Shown: positions 25,746 to 34,583, counted from the stretch's first letter. The stretch: 64,000 nt of DNA from Streptomyces monomycini (GCF_022271435.1 NZ_JAFIQY010000017.1:1-64000), one strand, 5' to 3'. The notes: a model not told the origin generated them from the sequence alone. A program made the numbers and translations.

Positions 25746-26930
25746 TCAGTGGCGCTGCTGGGCGAGGTGGAAGATCTCGGCGGCGAGGCGGGCGGCGGCT
25801 TTCCTGGTGGGGTGGGCGAGCGAGGCGGTGCGGATCGGGCCGCCGGACGCCAGGTGGCGGTCGTACGGCAGGGTGCGGACGGCCGCCCCGGTGGACCGGA
25901 GGTGCCGGGCGGCCGCGGCGAGGTCGATGCCTGGGTGGGGCGTCGGTTCGGTGAGCACGACGACGGTGCCGGCGAGCAGCCGGCGCGGCAGTTCCCGCAT
26001 CCACCGGAGCACCGCGTACGTACTGCTGACGCCTTCCGGTGTGGCGGGACTGGTCAGTACGCGGCTGTGGGCCGCGGCGAGTGCGACACGGGCGACCTCG
26101 GCGGGCAGCGTCTCGCAGTCGACGACCATCACGCCGAAGTAGCGGCGCAGCGCGACCACCGCCCGCTCGTACGCCCGGCTGTCCAGGCTCGTACCGACCC
26201 GGCCCTGACTCGCGGGCAGCAGCCAGGCGTTGTCGGGGAGCGGGACCAGGTGTCCGGTGACGTCGGGCAGGGTCATGTCGGGGGTGACCAGGTCGGCGAG
26301 GTCCCCGGTGGTCCAGCGCACCGTGTCGGCGCCGAGCCGCAGCGGCAGCGAGCCGAGCGCCGGGTCGGCCTCCAGGAAGAGGACCGGGTCCTGCCGGTAG
26401 TGCGCGTACGCGGTGCCGAGCAGCGCGGCGACCGTGGTCTTGCCGGAGCCGCCCCGGATGGAGGTGACGGCGATCTGCCGGCCGGTCGTCACCGGGCGCT
26501 GGAGCATTTCGGCGGTACGGGTGGCAGCGGCGACCTCACGGGTGGCCGACGCGTAGAGCGTATGGCGCAGGGTGCGTACGGCCCGCGCGGTGACGGACTC
26601 GCCGTGCCGCGGCGTGCGGTCCAGCGCCACGGACGGGCCGTCGCCCAGCACGGGGCGGGCCTCCGGAACGGCGCGGGGCGCGGGAGCCGGGGCGTCTCCG
26701 GCCACGTCCCGAGGTGTTGGGTCCTGGCGCTGCCGGCCGGTCCGCCCGGAGGCCGTCGGCTGGGCGTCAGCCCCCTGGACAGGGGCCGGCTCCTGTACGG
26801 CCTCCACGGGGCGCTCCAGGCCAGGCGCGGAGTCACTTCGGGCCGGCTCGGCTGTGCTTTCCGCGACCTGGTGAGGAACACCTCTCAGGTCCCGCAGCAC
26901 ATCACTCTGCCAGTCGCCTCCGTTCGGCAT
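25746..26930 (-). CDS. ParA/MinD-like ATPase of ESX locus (EspI-like)
   Basis: This 394-residue protein has a Pro/Ala-rich N-terminal tail of about 140 residues and then a MinD/ParA-type ATPase domain with deviant Walker A IRGGSGKTTVAALL (about residue 160) and a DCETL Walker B region. The layout, disordered proline-rich tail plus P-loop domain, matches EspI-type proteins of mycobacterial ESX loci, which modulate secretion. GGAGGG 5 bases before ATG 26930 selects the start. It sits between eccD and eccC, 37 bases from the latter. Confidence 0.85.
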   Translation of the reverse strand: MPNGGDWQSDVLRDLRGVPHQVAESTAEPARSDSAPGLERPVEAVQEPAPVQGADAQPTASGRTGRQRQDPTPRDVAGDAPAPAPRAVPEARPVLGDGPSVALDRTPRHGESVTARAVRTLRHTLYASATREVAAATRTAEMLQRPVTTGRQIAVTSIRGGSGKTTVAALLGTAYAHYRQDPVLFLEADPALGSLPLRLGADTVRWTTGDLADLVTPDMTLPDVTGHLVPLPDNAWLLPASQGRVGTSLDSRAYERAVVALRRYFGVMVVDCETLPAEVARVALAAAHSRVLTSPATPEGVSSTYAVLRWMRELPRRLLAGTVVVLTEPTPHPGIDLAAAARHLRSTGAAVRTLPYDRHLASGGPIRTASLAHPTRKAAARLAAEIFHLAQQRH

Positions 26931-26983
26931 ACCTGCCCTCCACCCCCAAAGTGCTGCCCCGCCCGGAGCACCCGCGAAACGAC

Positions 26984-28339
26984 TCAGAACCGGTTGAGCA
27001 GCTGCCCGTACACACCGAACACCCCGAAGGCGAGCGGGAAGAGTGCCACCATGCCGATGGATTCGGCCAGGTCGGCCACGCGCCGCAGGCGCACCTGCAC
27101 ATGCTCGGGAAACTGCACCGCCAGCACGAGCAGGGGAAGCGCCGCGGCCGCGCACAGCACGGCGAGCGGCCCGGCGGTCCCGGTGCGCTCCATCCACACC
27201 ACGACGAGCCGTACGACGACGCACGACGCGGCGGCGAAGAGCGCGACGACCTCGGCGACCAGCGGGAAGGCCCGTGCCTTCGACAGCAGCACCACGACGA
27301 TGAGCGAGGCGAGCGCCACGGACCACACGGACGGTTCTGCCGCCAGAGTGAGCAGCCAGCCCGCGGCGGCCGCCGATATCGCGGTGACCGTCGTCGACAG
27401 GGCCAGGCCGCGGTGCGTCACCGCGAGCGCCGTCCCCACCTGGTGGCGGCTGACCGAGGCACCGGCCGAGCGCCGGTCGTCGAGCGCGGTGAGACCGGAC
27501 GCCATCAGCGCGAGCCGTGGCAGCAGGCCGAGCAGCATCAGGGAGACGACGGCCAGGACCGCGCCGAGCCGGGCCGGTTCGCCCTGTACGGCGGCGACCG
27601 CTTCCCACGCGGCGGTGAGCGCGCCCGTGGTCACGGCACCGACGAGGCCGCCCTTGCCCAGCGGCGAGAAGTACCCGAGGAACACCAGCGTCAGGACCAG
27701 CGCGCCCGCGACGGCGGCGAGCCGCGCCGGGCCCGGCCAGGCGTACGCGTCGGCGGCCGTCCACGCGGCGAGCACGCCGAGCCCGCCGGCGGCGGCCAGC
27801 AGGGCGGTCGCCAGGCCCCGGTTGCCGCGCCCGAGCCTGGCGACCAGCGCGCCGGCCGGCAGCAGCACCAGCGTGACGGCGGACAGCACACCGGCCAGGG
27901 TGGCGAGCGCGACCTCACGGCGGGCGAGCAGCGCGGCGGCCACCGCGAAGCCCACGGACGCCGCACCCGCGCCGACCCTGCGCGCGGCGGGCCGCCAGCG
28001 CCAAGCCCGTACGCCGAGGTCGTCGGCCACCTGGTCGGTGACGTCGTGCACGACCGGAGCGGGCGGCGCGGAATGCGTCCGGACGAGCCGGAGCACCGCG
28101 CCGTCGGCGATCCCGGCGGACGCCAGGGTGCTGTCGTGCGGCAGCGCGGACCCGTCGGACGTGATCAACTGCCGGGACAGCGGGCGGGGCCCGGGCCGGT
28201 CGTCCAGCAACGTCAGGATGTCCGGGATCAGCTGACCTATCGGAGTGTCGGAAAGCAGCACGATGTCGGCCCGGCGTCGTTCGCCGACCAACGTCACCCG
28301 GCTCAGCCGCGCCTGCGAAGTCGTCGTTCTGCTCACCAC
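26984..28339 (-). CDS. eccD: Type VII secretion membrane protein EccD
   Basis: This 451-residue protein has an N-terminal ubiquitin-like domain (about 1-95: VTLVGERRRADIVLLSDTPI... AVLRLVR), then about eleven transmembrane helices up to the C terminus. This is the standard EccD build, the main membrane pore scaffold of ESX systems. The start is GTG 28339 (GTG GTG tandem), overlapping the stop of the upstream small membrane protein by 7 bases, so the two are probably coupled. TAGGTT 7 bases upstream resembles a leaderless -10 and may be chance. Confidence 0.92.
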   Translation of the reverse strand: MVSRTTTSQARLSRVTLVGERRRADIVLLSDTPIGQLIPDILTLLDDRPGPRPLSRQLITSDGSALPHDSTLASAGIADGAVLRLVRTHSAPPAPVVHDVTDQVADDLGVRAWRWRPAARRVGAGAASVGFAVAAALLARREVALATLAGVLSAVTLVLLPAGALVARLGRGNRGLATALLAAAGGLGVLAAWTAADAYAWPGPARLAAVAGALVLTLVFLGYFSPLGKGGLVGAVTTGALTAAWEAVAAVQGEPARLGAVLAVVSLMLLGLLPRLALMASGLTALDDRRSAGASVSRHQVGTALAVTHRGLALSTTVTAISAAAAGWLLTLAAEPSVWSVALASLIVVVLLSKARAFPLVAEVVALFAAASCVVVRLVVVWMERTGTAGPLAVLCAAAALPLLVLAVQFPEHVQVRLRRVADLAESIGMVALFPLAFGVFGVYGQLLNRF

Positions 28340-28797
28340 TTGCGGGAACCTACCATCGGGGATCCGGCGAACTCCCGGGCCGACCGCACCTGCCGGTGTT
28401 CTCGGCCGCCGCTCGTCGCTGTTTCAAGAAAACGCCCCCCACCGGGAGAAGTCCTTTGCGTTTGTCCCCGGAATGCCGCAAAGCCCGCCCGAACCTGATC
28501 GGTGGGTTTCCGGGATTCCGCCGACTTGGCGGACTTCGGCGGTTGTTCGTACTGCCGCGCCCGGCGTTGCTGTTTCTCCTGCTCGGCCTTCTGCCGGTCC
28601 AGCGTGTGCTGCAAGAACGACCATGCGACGCATCCCGCGCACAGGACGGCCGCGACCGCGATCCCCGCGAATATCTTTCCGAGCCGCTCGTCCACCGTGC
28701 GCCGCCCCCGCTGGGCGCCGAAGAGCAGGGCGTCGCGCATCCTGCGCCGGCGGACCGCCACCGACTCCAGTAGTTGACTGTCGTAATCCCGCGCCAT
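28333..28797 (-). CDS. Single-pass membrane protein upstream of eccD
   Basis: This 154-residue protein has an Arg-rich cytosolic start (VAVRRRRMRDALLFGAQRG), one membrane helix (about 41-62, IFAGIAVAAVLCAGCVAW) and a charged outer part (QKAEQEKQQRRARQYEQ). The first 60 residues resemble the N-terminal segment of EccB (short cytosolic tail, single helix), but the large periplasmic EccB domain is absent. It is the first gene of the ESX operon, with GGGGGG before ATG 28797, and overlaps eccD by 7 bases. A structural role in the secretion complex is plausible but unproven. Confidence 0.75.
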   Translation of the reverse strand: MARDYDSQLLESVAVRRRRMRDALLFGAQRGRRTVDERLGKIFAGIAVAAVLCAGCVAWSFLQHTLDRQKAEQEKQQRRARQYEQPPKSAKSAESRKPTDQVRAGFAAFRGQTQRTSPGGGRFLETATSGGREHRQVRSAREFAGSPMVGSRKW

Positions 28798-28919
28798 TTC
28801 GCCCCCCTACCGTGCCTCTGCAACATAGGGCATGGGTGTGACAGAGGCGCACGCGGGCGCTGCCTTTGGCCGGAGGTCGTCGCACCACTGACGCAAAGAT
28901 TTCGCGTTAAGGTGGAGGG

Positions 28920-29576
28920 GTGACTGGCAGGATGAAAGAGGGTTCCGGTTCCGGTACCGCGGCCAAGGGGAGCAGGAAGGCTGCTCGGCCCGGTGGCCGC
29001 AGCGCGCGGGTGCAGGAGTCGGTGCACCGGGCCGTACGGGAGCTGATCGGTGAGCGCGGGCGGGACGGGCTGACGGTGCCGCTGGTCGCGGCGCGGGCCG
29101 GGGTGACGCCGTCGACCGTGTACCGGCGGTGGGGTGACCTCCAGGAACTGCTGTCGGACGTGGCGGTGGAGCGGCTGCGGCCGGAGGGGGCGCCGGAGGA
29201 TCACGGGTCGCTGCGTGCCGATTTCGGGGCCTGGGCGGAGCAGTTCCTGGAGGAGATGGCCTCCGCCGCCGGCCGTGCGTACATCCGGGACGCGCTGGCG
29301 GGCGATCCGGACGGCGGCAACGCCGGGCAGTGTTCCGCGTACGCGGCCGAGCAGGTGCGGATCCTGCTGGGGCGGGCGGCCGGGCGCGGGGAAACCGTGC
29401 CGGAACTGGAAGAGGCCATGGACGTGGTCGTGGCGCCGATCATGTACCGGATCCTGTTCCGGCCGGGGGCGGAGACCGCGGTGGGGGAGGAGCAGGCGGG
29501 ACCGGCCGGGGCGGCCGGCTCCGGGGCCGGCGCGGACTATGCGCGGCGCCTGGTGGAGCGGCTGCTGCCCGGGTGA
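28920..29576 (+). CDS. TetR family transcriptional regulator
   Basis: This 218-residue repressor-type protein has a TetR helix-turn-helix at about residues 44-75 (LTVPLVAARAGVTPSTVYRR) and a ligand-binding helical C-terminal domain of the TetR_C type with RAYIRDALAGDP. The GTG start at 28920 lies within AAGGTGGAGGGG; an ATG at 28932 is the alternative. It is divergent from the ESX operon (122-base gap), which it might regulate, but TetR proteins often act on neighbours on either side and no operator palindrome stands out. The downstream amidase is convergent. Confidence 0.88.
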   Translation: MTGRMKEGSGSGTAAKGSRKAARPGGRSARVQESVHRAVRELIGERGRDGLTVPLVAARAGVTPSTVYRRWGDLQELLSDVAVERLRPEGAPEDHGSLRADFGAWAEQFLEEMASAAGRAYIRDALAGDPDGGNAGQCSAYAAEQVRILLGRAAGRGETVPELEEAMDVVVAPIMYRILFRPGAETAVGEEQAGPAGAAGSGAGADYARRLVERLLPG

Positions 29577-29637
29577 CGGCCAGGTCCGGGTGACGGCCAG
29601 GCCCGGGTGACGGCCAGGTCCGGGTGACGGCCAGGTT
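29570..29637 (+). repeat. 17-bp minisatellite across TetR stop codon
   Basis: Four tandem copies of CGGGTGACGGCCAGGTC start at 29570, 29587, 29604 and 29621, with decayed copies continuing to about 29690. The TetR stop TGA (29574-29576) is inside the first unit, so the array begins within the last codons of the gene. Confidence 0.9.
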
Positions 29638-29680
29638 CGGCCGGTGGTCCGATCCGGCTGATGGCCGGCCCGGCTGACGG

Positions 29681-31102
29681 TCAGGCCGGGGCTGTCCGTG
29701 GCACCGGCCGGTGGGCGGTCTCGTAGGCGTGTCCGAGCTGCAGCAGGGTGGATTCGCCCAGCGGGCGACCGACCAGCTGCATCCCGATGGGCAGGCCCTG
29801 GTCGTCGAAGCCGACGGGGACGGAGAGGGCGGGGAAACCGGTGAGGTTGGCGGGGGCGGAGAGGCGTACGTAGGCGTCGGAGACGGGCTCGGTCGAGCCG
29901 TCGGGCCAGGCGAAGGCCGTCTGGTCGGCGCGGGCGGCGGTGGCGGGGACGGTGGGGCCGGCGAGCGCGTCGATGCCGTCGAAGAGTTCGAGCCAGGCCT
30001 GGTGCATCAGCGTCCGGGTGCGCTGGGCGCGGATGTAGTCGGTGGCCGGGAAGAACTCGCCGGCTTCGAGGAGTATCCGTACGTCGTCGGAGTACAGGTC
30101 GGGGACGGCCCGCAGCGTGTCCTGGTGGTACGCGGTGGCCTCGGGGACCATGTGACCCCACTGGGCGGCGTGGACGTACTCCGTCATCGGGACGTGTACG
30201 GGTACGGCGGTGGCGCCGAGCGCGGTGAGCGCGTCGACGGCGGCGCGGACCGCGGCCGCCACCTGGGGCCGCACCCGGTCGAAGTAGTAGTTGACGGGGA
30301 CGCCGATGCGCAGGCCGGTGACCGGCTTGCCGAGGGCGCGGGTGTAGTCCTCGTGCGGGCGGTCCAGGGACGCCGGGTCGCGCGGGTCGTGTCCGGCGAG
30401 CGCCTGGAGGACCAGGGCCGCGTCGCCGGCCGTACGGGTGATCGGGCCCACGTGGTCCAGCGACCACGACAGGGAGGTCACGCCGTGCCGGGGGACCAGG
30501 CCGTACGTCGGTTTCAGGCCGACCACGTGGTTGAGGGCGGCGGGTACGCGGATCGAGCCGCCGGTGTCGGTGCCGAGGGCGAAGGTGGCCGTGCCGGCCG
30601 CGACGGCGGCCGCGGAGCCGCCGCTGGAGCCCCCGGCGACGTGCTCGGGTGACCAGGCGTTACGGGTCTGCGGGGTGGTCAGGCCGTACGCGAACTCGTG
30701 GGTGTGGGTCTTGCCGGTCAGCACCGCGCCGGCGGCCCGCAGCCGTTCCGTGACGGCGGCGTCCGCGTCCGGCGTGTGGCCGTCCCGTACCCGGGAGCTC
30801 GCCGTGGTCGGTACGCCGGCCACGTCGATCAGATCCTTCAAGGCCACGGGGATGCCGTGCAGCGGGCCGCGGTGGCGCCCGGCGGCGATCTCCCGTTCGG
30901 CCTCGGCGGCGGAGGCGAGCGCCGCTTCGCCGGTCACCGTCACGTAGGCGCCGGCCTTCGCCTCCACGGCGGCGATCCGGTCGAGGACGGAGGTGGTGAG
31001 TTCGACGGGGGAGAGGGTGCGGTCCGCGATGAGGCGGGCGGCTTCGGTGAGGGAGAGGTGGTAGGGGAGGGGAGTGGGGGTGGAGGAGGGCGCGTGTGTC
31101 AT
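29681..31102 (-). CDS. Amidase signature family amidase
   Basis: This 473-residue enzyme has the complete amidase signature triad: Lys89 in VALKDLID, the cis-Ser in GGSSGGS (residue 160) and the nucleophile Ser183 in GTDTGGS. It hydrolyses a C-N amide bond; candidates include short-chain or aryl amides and allophanate- or biuret-like substrates. The start ATG 31102 overlaps the stop of the small upstream gene (ATGA), which encodes a GatC/AtzG-like subunit, so the two probably form a complex as in AtzE-AtzG. It is not GatA, since no GatB is near. Confidence 0.9.
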   Translation of the reverse strand: MTHAPSSTPTPLPYHLSLTEAARLIADRTLSPVELTTSVLDRIAAVEAKAGAYVTVTGEAALASAAEAEREIAAGRHRGPLHGIPVALKDLIDVAGVPTTASSRVRDGHTPDADAAVTERLRAAGAVLTGKTHTHEFAYGLTTPQTRNAWSPEHVAGGSSGGSAAAVAAGTATFALGTDTGGSIRVPAALNHVVGLKPTYGLVPRHGVTSLSWSLDHVGPITRTAGDAALVLQALAGHDPRDPASLDRPHEDYTRALGKPVTGLRIGVPVNYYFDRVRPQVAAAVRAAVDALTALGATAVPVHVPMTEYVHAAQWGHMVPEATAYHQDTLRAVPDLYSDDVRILLEAGEFFPATDYIRAQRTRTLMHQAWLELFDGIDALAGPTVPATAARADQTAFAWPDGSTEPVSDAYVRLSAPANLTGFPALSVPVGFDDQGLPIGMQLVGRPLGESTLLQLGHAYETAHRPVPRTAPA

Positions 31103-31329
31103 GAGGACTTCCGGGGGAGGGGGGAGGTGCGAGGGGCGGCGGTGAAGACAGAGGCGGGTGGTGTGTCGCCCAGAGGCAGGGTGCGGAGGGCGCTGAGGAC
31201 GGTGTCGATGACGTTCGCGGTGGCGGCGACGCCGGCCAGGCGCTCTTCGGGGAGGGGGAGCCCGGCCCGCCGGGCCAGGTGGGCGATGTCGTCGGGGGTG
31301 AGAGCGGAGGAGGTGCGGGAGGGGGGCAT
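31099..31329 (-). CDS. GatC/AtzG-like small amidase subunit
   Basis: This 76-residue protein begins MPPSRTSSALTPDDIAHLAR. Two helices (LTPDDIAHLARRAGLPL and the VIDTVLSALRTLPL helix) and the DTPPASVF segment match the GatC/DUF4089 (AtzG) pattern, which wraps around an amidase and stabilises it. The 4-base ATGA overlap with the amidase gene implies coupled synthesis. It is transcribed leftward from the long inverted repeat at 31373-31438. Confidence 0.75.
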   Translation of the reverse strand: MPPSRTSSALTPDDIAHLARRAGLPLPEERLAGVAATANVIDTVLSALRTLPLGDTPPASVFTAAPRTSPLPRKSS

Positions 31330-31372
31330 GGGGCCTCCGAGGGGGCGACGGGAAGGACGAGTGGGACGCGTT

Positions 31373-31438
31373 AAAGCTAAGCCTTTGCGTTTGGTGAGCC
31401 TAGGGGGCTAGTCTCGGTTAAGGCAAATGCTTAGCTTT
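31373..31438. promoter_or_regulatory. Long inverted repeat between divergent operons
   Basis: Arms AAAGCTAAGCCTTTGC (31373-31388) and GCAAATGCTTAGCTTT (31423-31438) are inverted copies over 16 bases with one mismatch, separated by 34 bases. The spacer includes TAGTCT (a possible -10 for the plus gene). The AT-rich arms stand out against the surrounding GC-rich DNA. It is likely a bidirectional operator controlling the amidase operon and the MBL gene; the regulator is unknown. Confidence 0.65.
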
Positions 31439-31518
31439 TGGCGTCGTGAGGGTGTTCCGGCTCCGGCCCGGTCGTGCCCCTCGCCCCCCCGCCCCGCTCC
31501 CACCCGTACGGAGGCCCC

Positions 31519-32454
31519 ATGTCCCCCCGCCCCGCGCAGACCTGGCACATCGGCGACATCGTCGTGCACCGCATCGACGAAGTCGCGCTGCCGCCCGAGA
31601 CCGGCGCCTGGCTGCTCCCCGAGGCGACGCCGGACCTTGTGGCCGGAACGCCCTGGCTCGCCCCGGAGTTCGCCCGCCCCGACGGCACGCTCCGCGCCGC
31701 CGTGCACACCTTCGCGCTGGAGGCCGACGGTTTGCGCGTACTGGTCGACACCGGCATCGGCAACGGGAAGACGCGCGCCAACCCCGCCTGGCACCAGCTC
31801 GACACGCCGTACCTCGACCGGCTCACCGCCGCCAGCTTCCCGCCGGAGCGGATCGACCACGTGATCCTTACGCACCTCCACGCCGACCACGTCGGCTGGA
31901 ACACCCGCCTCGCCCCCGACGGCAGTTGGCAGCCGACCTTCCCGCGCGCCCGCTACCTCACCTCCCGCGCCGAGTACGCCTATTGGTCCGGTGTCGAGAT
32001 GGAGGAGAGCCGTCGTCAGATGTTCCGCGACTCGGTCGATCCCGTACGGGAACACGGCCTGCTGGACCTGGTCGACGTCACCGCGCCCGGCGTCGAGGTC
32101 CTCCCCGGCGTCACGCTCGTCCCGACGCCCGGTCACACGCCCGGCCAGATCGCGGTCGCCCTGCACAGCCGGGGGGAGTCGGCGATCATCACTGGTGACT
32201 GCGTGCACCACCCCGTTCAGCTGGCACACCCTCAGTTGTGCAGCAGCGTCGACATCGACCCGGAGGAAGCCGTACGGACGCGGCGGTGGCTGTTCGACGA
32301 GGTGGCGCGGAGCGGTGCGCTGATGCTCGGGAGCCACTTCGCGGCGCCGACCGGCGGGCTGGTGCGGCGAGAGGGGGCGGGCTCGGCGGAAGCCGGAGCC
32401 GGGAGCGGTACGGGTGAGGGGCGGTACCGGCTGGAGGTCGTCGGTGGCGCGTGA
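31519..32454 (+). CDS. MBL-fold metallo-hydrolase
   Basis: This 311-residue metallo-beta-lactamase-fold enzyme has the metal motif HLHADH at residues 119-124, the second histidine in PTPGHTPGQ, the bridging Asp in ITGDCVHH and a final His in GSHFAAPT. This is the dinuclear zinc hydrolase pattern of lactonase/glyoxalase-like members; the substrate cannot be told. ACGGAGG before ATG 31519 fixes the start; an in-frame ATG at 31474 lacks a site. It is divergent from the amidase operon and probably shares the operator between them. Linkage to the amidase suggests a common degradative route (inference). Confidence 0.88.
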   Translation: MSPRPAQTWHIGDIVVHRIDEVALPPETGAWLLPEATPDLVAGTPWLAPEFARPDGTLRAAVHTFALEADGLRVLVDTGIGNGKTRANPAWHQLDTPYLDRLTAASFPPERIDHVILTHLHADHVGWNTRLAPDGSWQPTFPRARYLTSRAEYAYWSGVEMEESRRQMFRDSVDPVREHGLLDLVDVTAPGVEVLPGVTLVPTPGHTPGQIAVALHSRGESAIITGDCVHHPVQLAHPQLCSSVDIDPEEAVRTRRWLFDEVARSGALMLGSHFAAPTGGLVRREGAGSAEAGAGSGTGEGRYRLEVVGGA

Positions 32455-32641
32455 CGGTCCCTCACTCCCGCCTGGAAGGACACCACCCCGTACCGGGGCG
32501 CCCGGCCCGACGACACGCCGGGGCGTGCACTCCTCGGCGTGCGCGCCCCCGCTTGGCGGCATTCTTGAATGCTTAAGGGCATATCGGGGCAAGGCTGTCG
32601 CAGTCGTTGCTGTCTGCGGTGGGCGTGCCCGGGAGGCCCTG

Positions 32642-33538
32642 ATGAACCAGAGATCGTTCCGTATCGCGGCGGCCACCGGATGCGCCCTGCTGGCCGCGGG
32701 CCTGACGCCGGTCTGCGCGGGCAGTGCGCAGGCCAGTCCGGGCACCGCCGGCCGGGTGACGGCTCCGCTCGCCGACGCCGTGAACATTCCCTGGCTCTCC
32801 GGACCGGTCGTCGTCGCGCACCGGGGCGCTTCCCGGGTGGCCCCGGAGAACACCCTCGCCGCCGTGGACGCGGCGGACCGGCAGGGCTTCAAGTGGGTCG
32901 AGAACGACGTGCAGCAGACCCGGGACGGGAAGCTGGTGGTGATGCACGACCCCACGCTGGCGCGGACCACCGACGCCCGGCGCGTGTTCCCCAAGCGGGC
33001 GCCCTGGAGGGTGCGGGACTTCACGGCCGCCGAGATCGCGCGGCTGGACGCCGGGACCTGGTTCGGCAAGCGCTACGCGCGCGAACGGGTGCCGACGCTG
33101 GCGGAGTTCCTGCGGCGGATGGAGGACCACGACCTGCGGCTGCTGCTGGAGATCAAGAGCCCGCAGCTCTACCCCGGCATCGAGGCCCGCATCGTCAAGG
33201 AGCTGGCGGGCGCGGGCTGGCTCGACCGGGGGCACGTGCGCCGCCGGCTGGTGGTGCAGAGCTTCAGCGCCCGCAGTATGCAGACGGTGCACCGGCTGGT
33301 GCCGGATGTCCGTACGGGGTTCCTGGGCAATCCGCCGCTGAACGAGCTCGCCTCGTACACGCGCTACGTCGACCAGATCAACCCCCAGCTGTCCAAGGTG
33401 AACGCACAGTACGTGGCCGCCGTCCACCGGCTGCGCGGTGTGCACGGCCGCCGGATGGAGGTCTTCGCCTGGGACGTGCCGCTGGGGAACCACGCGCGCA
33501 TCGCTTCCGCTTACGGCTTCGACGGCGTCATCGTCTGA
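32642..33538 (+). CDS. Secreted glycerophosphodiester phosphodiesterase
   Basis: This 298-residue protein has a signal peptide (about 1-30, ending AQA) and a GDPD TIM-barrel: VVAHRGASRVAPENTL with the catalytic His-Arg, the metal Glu/Asp in WVENDVQQT, the second catalytic His in VMHDPTL, and LLLEIKSP. It hydrolyses glycerophosphodiesters outside the cell to glycerol-3-phosphate, supplying phosphate and carbon. GGGAGG before ATG 32642 sets the start. The 187-base upstream gap could hold a promoter; no PHO box was identified. Confidence 0.92.
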   Translation: MNQRSFRIAAATGCALLAAGLTPVCAGSAQASPGTAGRVTAPLADAVNIPWLSGPVVVAHRGASRVAPENTLAAVDAADRQGFKWVENDVQQTRDGKLVVMHDPTLARTTDARRVFPKRAPWRVRDFTAAEIARLDAGTWFGKRYARERVPTLAEFLRRMEDHDLRLLLEIKSPQLYPGIEARIVKELAGAGWLDRGHVRRRLVVQSFSARSMQTVHRLVPDVRTGFLGNPPLNELASYTRYVDQINPQLSKVNAQYVAAVHRLRGVHGRRMEVFAWDVPLGNHARIASAYGFDGVIV

Positions 33539-33691
33539 CCGGCATCCGGCATCCGGCATCCGGCACCGCTCCCGCCCCCACCACCCCCGCCCCCGGCCGT
33601 CTCGTAAGGTCGCAGGGGCGGCGCGTCGCCGACCGCAGGTGAGCAGGCGCCCCGGGGTGTGGCCCGGGGCACAGAAGGAGCAGGGACCGGC

Positions 33692-34531
33692 ATGACCGAC
33701 AGCACCTGGAGCGGGGACCAGCTGGACCTCGACGCGTACCTCGCACGGATCGGGTACGAGGGCGAGCGCGCGCCGACGGCGGCCGCCCTGCGGGAGCTGC
33801 ACGCCCGGCACGCCGCCGCCTTCGCCTTCGAGAACCTGGAGATCGTGCTGGGGCGGCCGGTCCTGCTCGACCTGAAGTCCCTCCAGGAGAAGATGGTCGG
33901 CCGCCGCCGCGGCGGCTACTGCTACGAGCAGAACCTGCTGTACGCCGCCGCGCTGGACCGCCTCGGCTTCCGGGTCTCGGGGCTGGGCGCCCGCATCCGG
34001 GTGGGAGAGACCAAGATCCGGCCGGTCACCCACGCCCTCCTCAAGGTGCGGCTGGACGGCGAGGACTGGATCACCGACGTGGGCTTCGGCGGCGAGGCGC
34101 TGCTGGAGCCGGTCCCGCTGCGCGACGGCATCGAGGTCCGGCAGGGCGGGTGGACGTTCGGCCTGGTGCGGGAGGGGGCGGACGGCACCTGGGTGCTGCG
34201 CTCGCGGCACGCGGACGGCTGGTTCGACCTGTACGCGTTCGGTCCGGAGGCCCGTCACCCGGCCGACTACGGCGTCTTCAACTACTACATCTCCACCCAC
34301 CCGCGCTCGCCGTTCACCGGCCGTACGGTGGTCCAGCAGCCCGGCCCGGACCTGCGGCGCGCCCTGATCGGTACGGAGCTGACGCTGACCCGCCCCGACT
34401 GGTCCCGCGAGGTGCGGCAGGTGCCGGCCGAGGAGATCCCGGCCGTACTGGAGACGGACTTCGGGCTCGTACTGGACGCGCGGGACGCGGCCGACCTGGT
34501 GGCGCTGCACCGGGAACCGCCGGTGGCCTGA
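33692..34531 (+). CDS. nat: Arylamine N-acetyltransferase
   Basis: This 279-residue enzyme transfers acetyl (or another acyl) from CoA to arylamines, hydrazines or amide-forming polyketide amines. The catalytic triad is visible as Cys77 (RGGYCYEQN), His114 (PVTHALLKV) and Asp129 (WITDVGFGG), at the expected spacing for the NAT family. AAGGAGCAGGG before ATG 33692 gives the start. It stands alone, not in an ansamycin-type cluster, so a detoxifying role is more likely than biosynthesis. It is convergent with the Rid gene. Confidence 0.93.
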   Translation: MTDSTWSGDQLDLDAYLARIGYEGERAPTAAALRELHARHAAAFAFENLEIVLGRPVLLDLKSLQEKMVGRRRGGYCYEQNLLYAAALDRLGFRVSGLGARIRVGETKIRPVTHALLKVRLDGEDWITDVGFGGEALLEPVPLRDGIEVRQGGWTFGLVREGADGTWVLRSRHADGWFDLYAFGPEARHPADYGVFNYYISTHPRSPFTGRTVVQQPGPDLRRALIGTELTLTRPDWSREVRQVPAEEIPAVLETDFGLVLDARDAADLVALHREPPVA

Positions 34532-34583
34532 AACGTGCCGGTGGCCTGACGCGTACGGCGGCCGGCAGAGCCCCCGCAAGCCC

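Noticed and set aside
21899..25954. 1351-codon plus-strand open frame opposite eccC
   Set aside because: EccC with three ATPase P-loops is certain on the minus strand; the opposite frame is a composition artefact.
25425..28235. 936-codon plus-strand open frame opposite the EspI-like and eccD genes
   Set aside because: Low-complexity Ser/Arg/Ala product antisense to well-supported genes.
28333..28797. Calling the small membrane protein EccB
   Set aside because: Only a short N-terminal tail and one membrane helix fit; the large extracytosolic EccB domain is absent.
29681..31329. GatCAB amidotransferase subunits
   Set aside because: An amidase and GatC-like pair is present but no gatB; the AtzE/AtzG-type arrangement fits better.
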